From Anniella stebbinsi (taxonomy: Eukaryota > Chordata > Lepidosauria > Squamata > Anniellidae), in NCBI GenBank assembly GCA_029215795.1, contig JARDYH010000003.1, positions 98,922,609-98,986,608 of the forward strand: a DNA stretch of 64,000 nt, given 5' to 3'. A program made the translations under genes and the position numbers. This document shows, piece by piece, positions 1-11,489 of the stretch (position 1 is the stretch's first letter; each line of letters begins with the position of its first letter). Below the pieces are notes generated by a model. That model was not told the origin of the DNA and did not search any database. It worked only from the letters and a program-made list of their open reading frames with translations.

Positions 1-1372
1 CAATGGAGGCATGGCTGTGCCTCCATTAATAAGCTCTTTGACTATTATGACTCAGTTCAGATTTGCAAACCTAAAGAAAATTCTCTATCAAAGGGAAGAA
101 GTAATCCTTATCCCCATGAAGTCAAGAAATCAGCATTATGTAGCTCTTTAAAATATTATATTCTTGATTTAGGACCTAACCAAATATGATTGCTTCCATC
201 ACTGTTATGTTCTCTCTGTCTTCTGATACCATTCTGTCTCTTTAGAATTTCCTATATTCCCTTCTTGTAATTTAGTAGACAGCTGATGCACAGCGAATTT
301 CTTATTTGCTATTCTGTTAATTCTGGGTCTCTGAACACTTAGCTGGGGAGGACTTACATAGACTCTGAATGACAGAATGGGGATTAATCACTTTGCTGAG
401 TGGGAAAGCAAGTGCCACAATAAAATGTCTCAGTGTTACCGTTCTGCAAAATGGCTGCTAGTGTAACATAGGTTATAACTTTAAGGGAGTCTAGGCAGGT
501 GGTTTACATATCATCATATGTTGTCTTAGAAAATGGCTTATTATCCTATGCCAGAATGTCCCACTTGCTCTTCTTTCCCTCACTGATGATATTTTTTCTT
601 TTCTATTCTATTTTTCAAATTACGGGATATTAACTTTGAGACCCTAAGCATCTTGATCTCAGTAGCACTTACCTCTAAATAAAGGTGTTTAGGATTGGGT
701 TGTAAGATGCACGATTGCACCTTCTGTAATCTTTCTCTAGTTAAAGGATTATCCTATTACATGGGTGAAAAAGGGACGGGGGATCCCTCTGAAATGCGCC
801 AAAATTAGGGGAGGGCAAGTTGCTCGGTGTAGGGGTCTGTCTCAGTAAGCCAGAGCATAAAGTTCATCTTTTAATACTAGTTGGTTTATTACATTTTAAT
901 ATTGCTCTTCCTTGCAAGAGTCCCAGGTAGTATATGTGTTTCCCCTCAGGGATATTGCTAGACCTGGGCCTATGCGGGCCAAGTCCTGAACCTTTTCCCC
1001 AGAGCCCTTGAGTATCCATTGGTGCCAATGGAAGATTTTTTTTTTCTAAGCTTACTGTCATGGGGAGTGATTTCCGGAGAGGAGGGTCACTACTGAGGAG
1101 GGAAGGGGTTGTCCTTTGTGCTGTGACACACACACACTCATCACCCCCTGCATGGCAATTAAGCCTACACAAATCCTTCCATTGGCAACAATGGAAGCTA
1201 CCCCTCCATCTTCAAACTAATTGCTGGGATGGAGGTGATTTTCTCTGGCATGGAAAGAAACAGAAGTGAGGGGAGTAACATGGAGAGGTCTGGGAGAAAG
1301 AGAGAGAAATATCTTTATTTCCCTTCTAAAAGATCACAACATCTGGGCAGGAAGTCCTTTATCCTGGTAGAT

Positions 1373-1374
<2 letters not shown>
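1..1374. other. intergenic, no gene seen
   Basis: AT-rich single-copy-looking sequence. I see no exon with convincing splice borders and no repeat that I recognise. Short open frames here have no family resemblance. Confidence 0.5.

Positions 1375-1418
<44 letters not shown>
1375..1418. repeat. (TG)n microsatellite
   Basis: An uninterrupted run of TG dinucleotides, about 22 units. Apparent Cys-Val or Thr-His proteins over it are artefacts. Confidence 0.97.
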
Positions 1419-1419
<1 letters not shown>

Positions 1420-1920
1420 TGGTATGGTTCCTCTTGATCTCTGTGTCTCCCTGTCCTGCACTATGGCACAAAAAAGGTGTTGCTAAGTGTGGGACATTTT
1501 TGCCTGCTCTGGTTATGTTTTCTTCTGTGTGTGATGTGTGTGAGTTGCAGGGTAGGAAGAAAGTCACAAGTCCCCACTGCATAGATAGAGAGACAGCTCC
1601 AGAAACTGCAGAGCAGAGACAGAGGGAGAGCTTCCTATACCTCCCACCACCAAGACAGCATTTTTGAGCCCCCAAGTCAGAATTGGGCATGCTTTTATTA
1701 TGAATGTAATTTATGGTGTTAATGTTAAAGATGGTTGATGAATGGGGTGATTAATTGAAGGGGAATTAATTAAAATTTAGAACAGGACTAGGTTGGAATT
1801 GGGAAATGAATTGGGAGTGACCTGATTTGCCCTGAGCTTGCTTATAGATTAATGCTCCCATCAAATTTTTAAAAGTCCAATTTGGTGTAAAAACTGCCAT
1901 GTGTGCATGTGTGTATGCAT

Positions 1921-1956
<36 letters not shown>
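1921..1956. repeat. (TG)n microsatellite
   Basis: TG/GT run with one interruption near its start, preceded by degenerate TGTGCATG units. Confidence 0.93.
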
Positions 1957-1961
<5 letters not shown>

Positions 1962-2489
1962 CTCATGGGGAAAAATACTATCAGTCATTATTTTTGTGTA
2001 TTGTTGACATCTGTTCAGAGCTGTTGCACATCAATTCATTGGCTTTGCCTTCTACGAACTTTGAATAAAATCTAGTAATTATTTCTAAATCCTTCTAAAT
2101 TATTTCTAAATATATTAGACATAAACTAGCACATGCCAACGGTATGCAGACTTGTATTCTGTGGGTCTGAGTCCCAAATCTTTTAAATGTCTGCTGTGTC
2201 CTTGGTGCCTCTCCCATGTTAAGCTCAGATAGGAGGAAAAAGTGACTGGGCCAATGTTATTAAGGGCTCTATGACTGAGGATTCAAATGTGGGTCTTGCT
2301 ACTCTCAGCTTCAACCCTCTACCCATTACAATCCTCTGCAAAGGCCCTCTGGAAAACATACCCTTAAACAGTGTAGGTGAGACTCTGCAAAGACCTCACA
2401 TATTTAAACTGCTGGAGAAACATCATGATGAGATTTGGCAACATTGTGATGCATGTGCTGTGTAGCATCCTGAGAGAAAGGTATTGGGG

Positions 2490-2880
2490 ATGGGGATGTA
2501 ATGGGCTGGATGAGGGCTAATAAACTGAAGCTGAATCCTGATAAGACGGAAGCTCTGTGGATTGGTGGTTCCCAAGTCCAGGAATTGGGTAAGCGACCTG
2601 TTCTGGATGGAGTGGCACTCCCTCTGAAGGAGCAGGTGCATAGCTCGGGAGTACTCCTAGATCCATCCTTGTCTCTGGAGGCCCAGGTGGACTCCATGGC
2701 CCAGTACCTGGGCTCAGCTTTGGCTGGTCTGCCAGCTATGGCCTTTCCTGGACAGGGATAACCTAGCCACAGTAGTCCATGCGCTGGTAACTTCCTGATT
2801 AGACTACTGCAATGCATTCTACCTGGGGCTGCCCTTGAAGACAACTCAGAAGTTGCAGCTGGTGCAAAATGCAGCAGTTT
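2490..2880 (+). mobile_element. L2-like LINE ORF2 fragment (decayed)
   Basis: Translation at 2501-2761 gives a reverse-transcriptase C-terminal segment: WMRANKLKLNPDKTE, then GVALPLKEQV and LLDPSLSLEAQV. The same segment occurs in the longer minus-strand L2-like copy at 11.5-13.0 kb. After 2761 the match continues in other frames (a piece resembling YLGLPLKTTQKLQLVQNAA around 2820-2875), so the fragment is frameshifted. No 3' tail follows. Family assignment is by protein resemblance only. Confidence 0.85.
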
Positions 2881-3659
2881 TGAGAGAGAATGGTGAGGAG
2901 GGGAATACAGACATTCTAATAAGGCCGTAGCAGTGATGTGATAGTTTCAGGTTTCTCTGGTATTTCCCCCTAGGTGAAGCCTGAGACCATCACATCACCT
3001 GTTAAAACAGGCACCTGCTCCACTGGGGGAGGGAACAAAACCATAGGCTCCAGTTCCCTTCTTCCTTGTATCCTTCCCCAATTAGACACAACAAGCAAGT
3101 GAAATCAAGTGCTATAAGTGCATGTGTGAGCCAACTCATAGAAACCGAATTGTCCTCAATGAATGTACATCTTTTGGGGGGGGGGGGTCATTTTTATTTT
3201 TATTTGGGACATGAGGGATGAATATGGAAAATAGTAGTGGGTAATCTAAAGCATGGAGGGATGGGAAATGCAGGCCAAAACTAGTGTAACTATTCAGGGG
3301 AACGTTCAGGTAAATGGTTCAACCTTTTGCACAGGAAAGAAGCAGAGAGGTATTATATTTACTTTGAAGGCCATGGAATGTGTGGATGTTGAATGGTAAT
3401 GCTCATTTATTGAAGAAATATTTAACAAACATTAGCTTATTAAATGTTTCCACAGCACAGGGCTAACAACTAGCTAATATCAGGAGGTCAATGAACAACA
3501 AATAAAATGATGGCTTAATTATGCTTAAGATTATTTATGTACTAAATAAAATAAGTTTCAGTGTACAGTCCCTTACATTGCTTCTCCTGCTCTTAATACA
3601 TTCTCTTCTTGCTGAACACCATCTTGCTCTCTCATATTCACATTTGTACACTTGCAAGT

Positions 3660-5003
3660 TCATTTACCCCACATGTCCTTCTGAAAAGGAATCAACATTG
3701 CTTCCGCAAAGGTAATTCCTGTCTCACTAATCTTTTAAAATGTCAATAAACATGTAGACAGGGGTGATCCGGTGGACACTATTTACTTTGACTTCCAAAA
3801 GGCTTTTAGTAAAGTCCCTCACCAAAGACTCCTGAGCACACTTGGCAGTCATGGAATAAGCAGAGAGGTCCTCTTATGGATCAGTAACTGGCTAAGGAAC
3901 AGAAAGCAGAGAGTAGGAATAAATGGTAAATTTTCCCAATGGAGGGAAGAAATTGTGGGGTCCCACAAGGATCTGTATTGGAACCAATTCTTTTCAACTT
4001 GTTCATGAATGACCTAGAATTAGGAATGAGCAGTGAAGTGGCCAAGTTTGCCGATGATACCAAATTATTTAAGGTGGTTAAAACAAAAACAAAAAAGATT
4101 GTGAGGAGCTCCAAAAGGATCTCTCCAATCTGGGAGAGTTGGCATCTAAATGGCAGATGCGGTTGAATCGAAGCCAAGTGTAAAGTGATGCACACTGGGA
4201 CAAATAATCCCTACTTCAATTATAACTTGATGGGATCTAAGCTGGTGATTACCAATCAAGAAAGAGGTCTTGGGGTTGTGGTGGACAGCTCGATGAAAAT
4301 GTCAACCCAGTGTACAGCTGCTGTAAAGAAGGCTAACTCCATGTTAGGCAATATTAGAAAAGGAGTTAAGAATAAAACTGCCAGTGTAATGTTGCCTTTA
4401 TACAAATCTGTGGTGCGACCGCACTTAGAATATTGTGTGCAGTTCTGGTTACCACACCTAAAAAATGATATTGTAGAGCTGGAAAATGTACAGAACTAAA
4501 ATGATGAAGGGATTGGAGCATCTTCCCCTATGAGGGAAGGTTACAACAGCTGGGATTGTTTAGCTTGGAAAAAAGGAGGCTAGGGGAGACATGATAGAGG
4601 TGTACAAAATTATGCATGATGTGGAGAATGTGGATAGAGAGACAGATAAAAGGAAGGACTTCTTCACACAGCACATAAACTATGGAATTCACTACCACAA
4701 GATTTGGTGATGACCAACAATTTGGATGACTTTAAAGGGGGTTGGATAAATTCCTGCAGGAGAAGGCTATAAATGGCTTCTACTCCTGATGGCTATGTGC
4801 TACCTCCAGTATCAGAGGCAGTAAGCCGGTGTACATCAGTTGCTGGGGAACATGGGTGGGAAGGTGCTGTTGCACTGTGTTCTGCTTATGGGTCCCTGGT
4901 CGACAGCTGGTTGGCCACTGTGTTAACAGACTACTGGACTAGATGGACCCTTGGTCTAATCCAACATGGCTCCTCTTATGTTCTTATGTTCTTATGTTCT
5001 TAC
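3660..5003 (+). mobile_element. CR1-like LINE, 3' part with broken reverse transcriptase
   Basis: A 5'-truncated LINE on the plus strand. Residues encoded at 3772-3950 give YFDFQKAFSKVPHQRLL and NRKQRVGINGKFSQW, typical of CR1-clade reverse transcriptase. A frameshift near 3950 moves the GVPQGSVL block and the catalytic FADD block into the frame at 3939-4166. A further break precedes 4185-4499, which holds the LGVVVDSSMKMS and VVRPHLEYCVQFW segments. The 3' UTR runs to an 8-bp tandem tail (TTATGTTC units) near 4976-5003. This copy cannot encode an intact protein. Its 3' end, around CTAGATGGACCCTTGGTCTA, resembles the tail of the SINE at 51.9 kb. Confidence 0.92.
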
Positions 5004-5994
5004 TCTGGGATTGTCGTGAACGTCCTTAATGCCTCTTTAGTTTGTCAACAACTGGTCCAGTTAATCTTTACTTCTCTCACTGTCTGTCTTCCCCAATTCT
5101 CTTCTTCTTTTGTTCCTTCAGACTACCCCACTCCTATATGTATATCTATGGAATTCTCCTGCACAGAATATGCAACTCATAACCAGCCTTTTAACAGAGG
5201 TGACAATAAATGAATGGTTACTGCTTAAAATGTCAACCACACGTCTAATTCCTCTCTTTACTGTACTCTTGAAAGCATGTGGAGCGATGAATAGTTTGCG
5301 GAGTAGAGCTGTGTGCAAGTGCCCTCTTGAAATTCTCCACCCTATTTGTGGCAATTTCACTGAATTTCTCCAGGGGGAGGAGAAATTCTCCAACAATTTC
5401 TCACAGGCAGGCATCACCATTGGCATGAGTTGTAGAACACTTTCTTTCTTCTCCTTCCTTCCTTCTAAGGGTTTTTGGTTTTCTTGCACTGATACTGCAA
5501 GTGGAAACAGCATCAACTGTGTTTGCAGCCTGGCCCCCATTTTGCATCCTCCACAGTACCCATATACCTAGCATCGGGGTGGAGAAGGGAATACAGCCAC
5601 TGCAAAAAATAATGGTGAAGAAAACCTGGAGAAAATTCTGCAAAGCGTCCTTTTATTTCTAAGGGGTAAGAAAAGAACTGTCTTAGGACTTTTCTGAGAA
5701 ACATGTTTTAGTTGTCGTCTTTCTTCAAGGTTCAGCACCTTCCCCAGGGTCTTCCAAGCCTTATATTTCTCAGGAGTGATTGTGGATACATCTTGTCTCT
5801 GATGCAGGTACTGACAACACTTGAACCTTCCCTGAAAGCCCTGAAGCAGGTGTGAGATGTGGGGGCAGTGTTGCATCCAGCTCCAGGAAAAGGGTGGAGC
5901 TAACTCTTTGGCAATATCCATCCTCCAATTCCTGAAAGTTTTCGTACCCCATGAAAGAGGCTTCCATTTTTCTGTCTCATTCTCAAGGCATTGG

Positions 5995-6032
<38 letters not shown>

Positions 6033-7139
6033 AGATCAATTGGTCATGGGCTAAGATTATCAACCTCCTTTCTTCCAAATCAACTACTGCTTGAGTGTCA
6101 GGTGGTATCATTCAGTTGCAACTTCCTCCTGAGTTCGTGTGGCTGTTCTTTTAATGGCCATCCATGGTGCTGCAATGCTTGCTTATCACAAATGTAGCCG
6201 GCTTGCTGCCACCGAAACAGCTGTGCAACGGGAATGACCATCTGCCCTGCTGGAAACCAGTTGCTGCTGCAAGTGCACAAGATTCAGGAAAGGAATTTCA
6301 TTAGCTCTTTTTATGCACATCTAAGCCCAAGTAGCATGGAAGGAGGCATTATAGAATTTTCTCACCATCTGCCTTGCAATACAATTATGCAGCTGTTCGT
6401 TTAATGACAGTCTTGTGTAGAAGGTCTGCTAGATCAAATTCAGGAATTGACGTGGGGGATGCATATCTGAGGGTGTGCGTCCTCCAAGGACATTTCTCCC
6501 TCTCCTTTAGGTCACTTCCCCCCTCCCCTTCAGCATCCAACTGGCAACTAAAGGCATAGCCCTTGTCACTGCTCTATATTGCCAGGGTTACATGGTAGTG
6601 TGTGAGAGGTGCATATTTGCATCCATGTCTTTTCTCCTACATGTCTGGGAGGCCCTCCCAGCTTGGAGGAGTCCTCTCCTGCTTACACTTAGGGTCCATT
6701 CTTGTGCCCTCCTTGTTCGCATACAGCAAAACTACTTTTACCAGTTTCAAGAATTATAACGTCTCAGAAATTAGGATGATCCTGTAGAGTTTGTGTGGGC
6801 AAAGTAAACTTGAAAGCTTGCCATGGGCATAGAACGTACTAATTATTTATGACATTGTCCACAATGTACTGTGAGCGTGAGAAGATATCCTAGTGATTGT
6901 AGCGTTTTGTGCATTGTGGTCCTTACCAAGCAGAAAATACGGCTTCTGCTGGAGCTGACAATTATCCTGAGCCTTCCTTACATCCAGTACTGATTTCCAT
7001 CAACGGGTGGGGTGTGGGGTGGGAGAGATGATTTGTGGCTGGATGTGTACACTCTCGTGCAAGCTAGATGGGGAGGCTAACTGTTCATCAGAATATGCTT
7101 ACATATATGGATATCTGTCAGGACTGCATTAATCTAAAT
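5004..7139. other. intergenic, no gene seen
   Basis: Apart from the TA microsatellite near 6 kb I see no recognisable repeat or exon. Short open frames lack codon or family signals. Confidence 0.45.
5999..6029. repeat. (TA)n microsatellite
   Basis: About 15 perfect AT/TA units. Confidence 0.95.
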
Positions 7140-7215
7140 GGGATATGCCTTTGTACACACCACTTTGAGTGCCATTCTTTGGAAGAAAGCAGGGTATAAA
7201 TCAAATAAATAAATG
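7140..7215 (+). mobile_element. LINE 3' tail fragment
   Basis: CACTTTGAGTGCC...GGTATAAATCAAATAAATAAAT resembles the 3' UTR end of L2-like LINEs, which finish in a short A/T-rich tandem tail. No coding portion is left. Confidence 0.6.
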
Positions 7216-7413
7216 CCCACCTGCAGCTAATGGAACATACATGCACCAGCCTGCTGCTTTAATGCGCATGTGTGTGTGTATGGGTGCCTCTACAAGAGCG
7301 ATTTAAAGCTCTTTCAAAGCGCGTTACCAATTTTACCTCCACATAAACGGAGCACAAATCGGGGTTTGAGGCGCTTTTTCTATCCGATTATGCACATTAT
7401 CGAATGTACTTCA

Positions 7414-7730
7414 GGTCCCCTCTACAAGAATTTGGTTAGATGCCCGGTTGTCCGATTATGCGCGATCGCTTTTATGGGAGGAGGTGAAGCGCATTAACGG
7501 TTGAATGAAACATGCTTTAAAGTTGTTTAATGTGGAGAATCGCTTGTTTACATGGTCATAAGGCGCTTTAACTGCTGCAGTAAATTAAAACTCGCTATTT
7601 AACGCACATTTGATAATGCACATAATCGGACAGAAAAAATGCCTCAACCCCCGATTTGCTCTCCATTCATGTGGAGGTAAAATCGGTAATGTGCTTTAAA
7701 AGAGCTTTAAATTGCTCTTGTAGAGGCACC
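7414..7730. mobile_element. ~355-bp MITE family member, inserted copy 1
   Basis: Starts GGTCCCCTCTACAAGAATT and ends CTCTTGTAGAGGCACC, complementary at the tips. It carries the family's internal GCGATCG, GAGAATCGCTTGTTT and AACTCGCTATTTAACGC blocks. It abuts the next copy head-to-tail, so its own duplication cannot be read. Confidence 0.82.
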
Positions 7731-8440
7731 CCCTCTACAAGAATTCGGTTTGACGCCTGGTTCTCCGATTATGTGCATCTTCTCGGAAGCGCTTTATGGT
7801 AAATGACTGTACGCGGGAGGTAATTGAGTGCACAACTGGTGGCCTTACCGGTTGTTTGAAATGCGCTTTAGAAGTAGTTAATGTGGAGAATCGCTTGTTC
7901 ACATAGTCAAAATGCGCTTTAACGGCCGGAGCAAAATAAAACTCACTATTTGGCCCCCTTCACAAGGATGCGCTTTTGCGCCCGGTTTGGGGATTATGCG
8001 CATTATCGCGGAGGCGCATTTACTCCTAATCCCTCTGCACGGGAGGCGGCGAGAGGCGGCGAAGCGCATTAATTGATGTCCAAAAAGCGCTTTACAAGAA
8101 GTTAATGCGCATAATCGCTTGTTCACACGGCGAAAATGCGCTTTAACGGCCGGAGCAAAATAAAAGTCGCTATTTAACGCACATTCGAAAATGCGCATTA
8201 TCGGGGAGATAGCGCGCCTGTACGCCCATTTTGCGCTCCGCTGGTGTGGAGGTAAAATTTATAATGAGCCTTCAAGGCTCATTAAACGTCTCGTGTGAAG
8301 GAGGCCTTTAACGCGCATTCAATAATGTGCATAATCGGATAGATAACGCGCATCAACTCCTGATTTGTGCTCCGCTCATGTAGAGGTAAAAATGTTAATG
8401 AGACTTGAAAGAGCTTTAAACCTCTCGTGTAGAGGCAGCC
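7731..8440. mobile_element. ~355-bp MITE family member, inserted copy 2 (itself interrupted)
   Basis: Runs from CCCTCTACAAGAATTCGG to CTCGTGTAGAGGCAGCC. It is split by the 355-bp insert at 7952-8306. Joining the flanks across one TTT restores the family sequence CTATTTAACGCGCATTC. Confidence 0.85.
7952..8306. mobile_element. 355-bp MITE, youngest copy in the nest
   Basis: Exactly 355 bp from GGCCCCCTTCACAAGG to TGTGAAGGAGGCC, flanked by TTT at 7949-7951 and 8307-8309. The empty site is known because the element sits inside a relative. CpGs are well kept compared with the host copy. An open frame spans most of it on the minus strand (8198-7899) and recurs in other copies. I treat that as a by-product of low divergence, not a gene. 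Confidence 0.93.
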
Positions 8441-8659
8441 TTAAATAGCGAGTTTTAATTTACCGCAGGAGTTAAAGCGCCTTATGACCATGTAAACAAG
8501 CGATTCTCTGCATTAAACACCTTTAAAGTGCGTTTCATACAATCGGTAATGCGCTTCACCGCCTCCCGTGTATGGGGATTAGGCGTAAAAGTGATTGCGA
8601 GAAGATGCACATAATCGGACAACTGGGCGTCAAACCGAATTCGTGTAGAGGGGACCTAT

Positions 8660-9787
8660 GTGTGTGTCAAGCAGAGATGCTGTTTGGAAAAGCAAGGATA
8701 TAGCAGACGTTGCACATACTTTCTGTGGCCATCTAAAAATATGGGGAGGCAAAGGTGTAACTCTGTGGAAATGAAGGGTCAGGTTTTGTGCATCCCTAGG
8801 AGCAGCAGAGACTGCCCCAAAAAGAATATTCCGACGGTTCCCTCACTGCGTGTGATAAAAAAAATATGGCTGGTGAATGCTGGGAGTTGTAGGATATATA
8901 TTTTTTTCTAAACACACTCTGAATTATGTCCTAAATAATTGACAATTAGGGTTGGGGTTGAAATTCCCAGTGGCCAGGAGTTGCCAGAGTGGGTTGAGCG
9001 CGTGTGTTTGTGTGCGCGCATGCATGTGCTCTGTGATATCGCACAAGCACAATGAAGTACATATGCAGATTGCAGCTTCCTGAGAATCTCGTATTAAAAA
9101 CATGTTTAACGTTTTCATATTTAAAAAAACACCAACACCTCCTTATGATTTCAGTAATATTTTTAAGAGCATGTGGATGATGCCTAGAGACGTAAAATTT
9201 CTGGAATTTTGTGGCTAAAGAAATCCCTGTGGGTTTTCTCAGTAGGGGTAAAATTTGTGGGGAAACATTTGAAGATATGTAGTCCTTATTTTCTGATAGG
9301 TTATAGGCTTTACTGTTTTAAGAACATAAAAGGCAAAATATATAACTTAGCACACAAATGTCGCTGTTTGCGATATTTATTAAACTTTAAAATACGAATG
9401 CCTTTAGTTTTAAAATAATTATAAATATACCCAGTGATCGAGATGGAGCAGAAAACTGCTGCACCCTATGGTATCAAGAATGTCTTGGTTTTAGTCAGTT
9501 GAGAAAACAGGGGGAAAGTAGAGTTTAAAGTAGAAAGCATCAACATTGCTGTATACAAAAGGAGACTCCACAGTTAGCATTTTTTTGGGAAACAATACCA
9601 AAAAAAAAAATCTGCAACATCATTGAAGAGACAACAAGATGTCTGTTCACACCACAAGCAACAATCCCTCTTTCAAACTATTCCCAACTCTCTCTCTGTC
9701 TGTAATCTAATGTATCATACTGTAAAGGAGTGTCAATCTACAATCTACAGCAATTGTAATGACCTAGTATTGTACATTGTCTTATAT
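8660..9787. other. intergenic, no gene seen
   Basis: AT-rich sequence with a short mixed TG/CG run near 9000-9030. No repeat family or exon is recognised. Confidence 0.45.
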
Positions 9788-9923
9788 CAGCCTTCCCCAG
9801 CCTGGTGGCTTTTAGATGCTTTGAGTTACAAATCTCAGCAGCCCTGACTGTTGGCCATGGTGGTGGGGGATGTTGGGAATCGTAGTTCAAATCATCTGGA
9901 GGGGACCAGGTTGGGAAGGGCTG
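9788..9923. mobile_element. inverted-repeat MITE (CAGCCTTCCCC type)
   Basis: Starts CAGCCTTCCCCAGCCTGGTG and ends CCAGGTTGGGAAGGGCTG, with a near-palindromic interior containing GTTGGGAATCGTAGTT. At least six related copies occur in this window, all about 90-140 bp. The family is non-coding and small enough that any transposase was supplied elsewhere. Confidence 0.85.
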
Positions 9924-10129
9924 TTGTACCTTGTTAATATAAATCATTTTAAATTAGTTAAAACATATCTAAAATAAGATTTTAAAACCCTCACTTTAAA
10001 AACAGTTCACTTAGTATTCCAAAATAATAATAATTCAAAGGAGGTTTTTTTAAAAAAAATCCCTCCAAATTTCAATATCAAGAATCAATTTTCAGTCTTG
10101 TGCTGCTGATTAGATTTTAAATATATATC

Positions 10130-10300
10130 ATCACTCTGTATAGAGTTTCACAGAGTAGAGGAGGATAGGTCCCTGCCCGAAGGACCTTACAATCTAAAAT
10201 ATGACACATGGGAAACAACAGGGGAAGTGGAGGCAGTGCTAAACGAGCAAACAAATGCAATTCTTTCAGTTGCATGTGCTTAGGGAATGATGGGGCACAG
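10130..10300 (-). mobile_element. probable antisense LINE fragment
   Basis: GGTCCCTGCCCGAAGGACC followed by TTACAATCTAAAAT resembles the antisense 3' region of L2/CR1-like LINEs. No protein match remains. Confidence 0.4.
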
Positions 10301-10903
10301 AGACATACCACTGGCAAGCTAGTTTTACCTAATGTGCCTTGTTAAATCTGCAGAGTTGCCTCTTCTACATTTTCTCATGCAACATCCGTAGACTGCCAGA
10401 ACTCTCCCGTTGTGAGACTGGGATGTAGAGAGAGACGACAGCTTCTGAACTCTTCTATTCCATCCTCTTCTCTGAATCCTTCAGCAGGTAAGCTGCTTCT
10501 AATTGTTTTGACGCTGTTTATTCACTGATAACTCTCTTGGTGAGAGGCTTGTTTTTATGCAGGGCAACCCGACCTATGAGGCAGGAAAGGCAGCTGGCTG
10601 GGACAGCAGAATTTTAGGGGCTCTGGGTTAATGAGCGAAACAGTCTTTGGAAAACCATCCCCCACCTGTCCCCAGAACCTTTGGACAACTGGAGCTGATA
10701 TGTGCAGGCCACTGCGCTGCCCTTGTTTCCCTAATTGCAGCCCCTCCTCCCTCATTCCAGGCATTTGAATGGAGTGGATGTCTCTTCCCTTTGGAACAGG
10801 GAAAACAGCAGCAGTCGAAAGAACCCTCGAGAAAACACAATTCTTCCCTCTCCCAATGGCAAAATGCATTGTCTCTTCAACTGTGTAGCTTGGGGACAGG
10901 CAA

Positions 10904-10992
10904 AATGGTGCCCTCCAGATGGTTTTCAACTACAAACCCCATAATCCCTGACCATTGACCATGACAGCTGTGACTGATGGGAGTTGTATCTT
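10904..10992. mobile_element. inverted-repeat MITE fragment (CAGCCTTCCCC type)
   Basis: AATGGTGCCCTCCAGATGG, then ACTACAAACCCCATAATCCC and TGATGGGAGTTGTA, is the interior of the same MITE as at 9788, without the far right end. Confidence 0.75.
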
Positions 10993-11069
10993 AGAGCCTG
11001 AGCTCTGGAGACCTGGCAATATTGCCTCTCTCTCCACCTCAAAGGATAAGTAAAGGAGCACTTGTTGGG

Positions 11070-11250
11070 CCTATTCAGACAACACTAAGCCATGGTTCGG
11101 CCACTAATGCCTTTGCAGCAAATGGTTAGTGAGCATGTTTAAACCATGGTTATGTAGCCACCATGGTTAGGAATGGTTCATACAACATGCTAAGTCATGG
11201 TTCACATGACACACTAAGCCATAATGTTTAGCGTGTCATCTGAACAGGGT
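11070..11250. mobile_element. inverted-repeat MITE (CCATGGTT-rich)
   Basis: The left end CCTATTCAGACAACACTAAG pairs with the right end GCGTGTCATCTGAACAGGG. Between them AACCATGGTT-like words are repeated several times. Target duplications are not clear. Confidence 0.7.
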
Positions 11251-11489
11251 CATTGCTAAATGAAGGGATAGCAACTTTATTTGCAAGTATCAGATGCAAG
11301 CCTTTCAAGAATATCTGATTCCTTGCAAAGCCCAAGATAGCCCTGTTCAGGCATTGTGCCTAAACAGGGTACACGGAATATGAGTGAGGGGGTACACTCA
11401 ATGGCCCCACTCCGTGATTACTAACCTTGCCGTGTTGAGCAGTAAGATCTGAAGAGGAGTTCTATGTGCATTCACGTGAACATGAGTAG

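Larger units (their letters stand above)
7282..8656. mobile_element. nested cluster of the ~355-bp MITE (outer copy 7282-7413 + 8441-8656)
   Basis: The cluster is flanked by TAT on both sides (7279-7281 and 8657-8659). The outer copy begins GGGTGCCTCTACAAGAG and ends GTAGAGGGGACC, the inverted relation seen in all family members. Its two pieces sum to about 348 bp. It is interrupted by further copies at 7414-8440; the inner junctions read TCA/TTA, compatible with a mutated 3-bp duplication. The outer copy has lost many CpGs (GCACATTATCG in place of GCGCATTATCG), so it is older than its inserts. The family is non-coding. The 3-bp target duplication suggests a PIF/Harbinger-type transposase (inference). 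Confidence 0.88.

Noticed and set aside
1334..1690. His/Thr and Cys/Val repeat proteins over TG/CA runs here and at 1766, 22881, 44301
   Set aside because: Microsatellite translation.
3772..4499. Three neighbouring frames looking like a host gene with introns
   Set aside because: They are frames of one frameshifted CR1-like reverse transcriptase with no splice borders, followed by a LINE tail.
7899..8198. A conserved open frame (MRIFECALNSDFYFAPAVKA...) found in several 355-bp elements, also at 33833-34090, 38080-38334, 50706-50945 and 55678-55917
   Set aside because: It recurs because the DNA copies are nearly identical. Its codons follow the GCGC/ATTA words, it lacks any domain, and its length varies with small indels. 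A transposase would need to be far longer.
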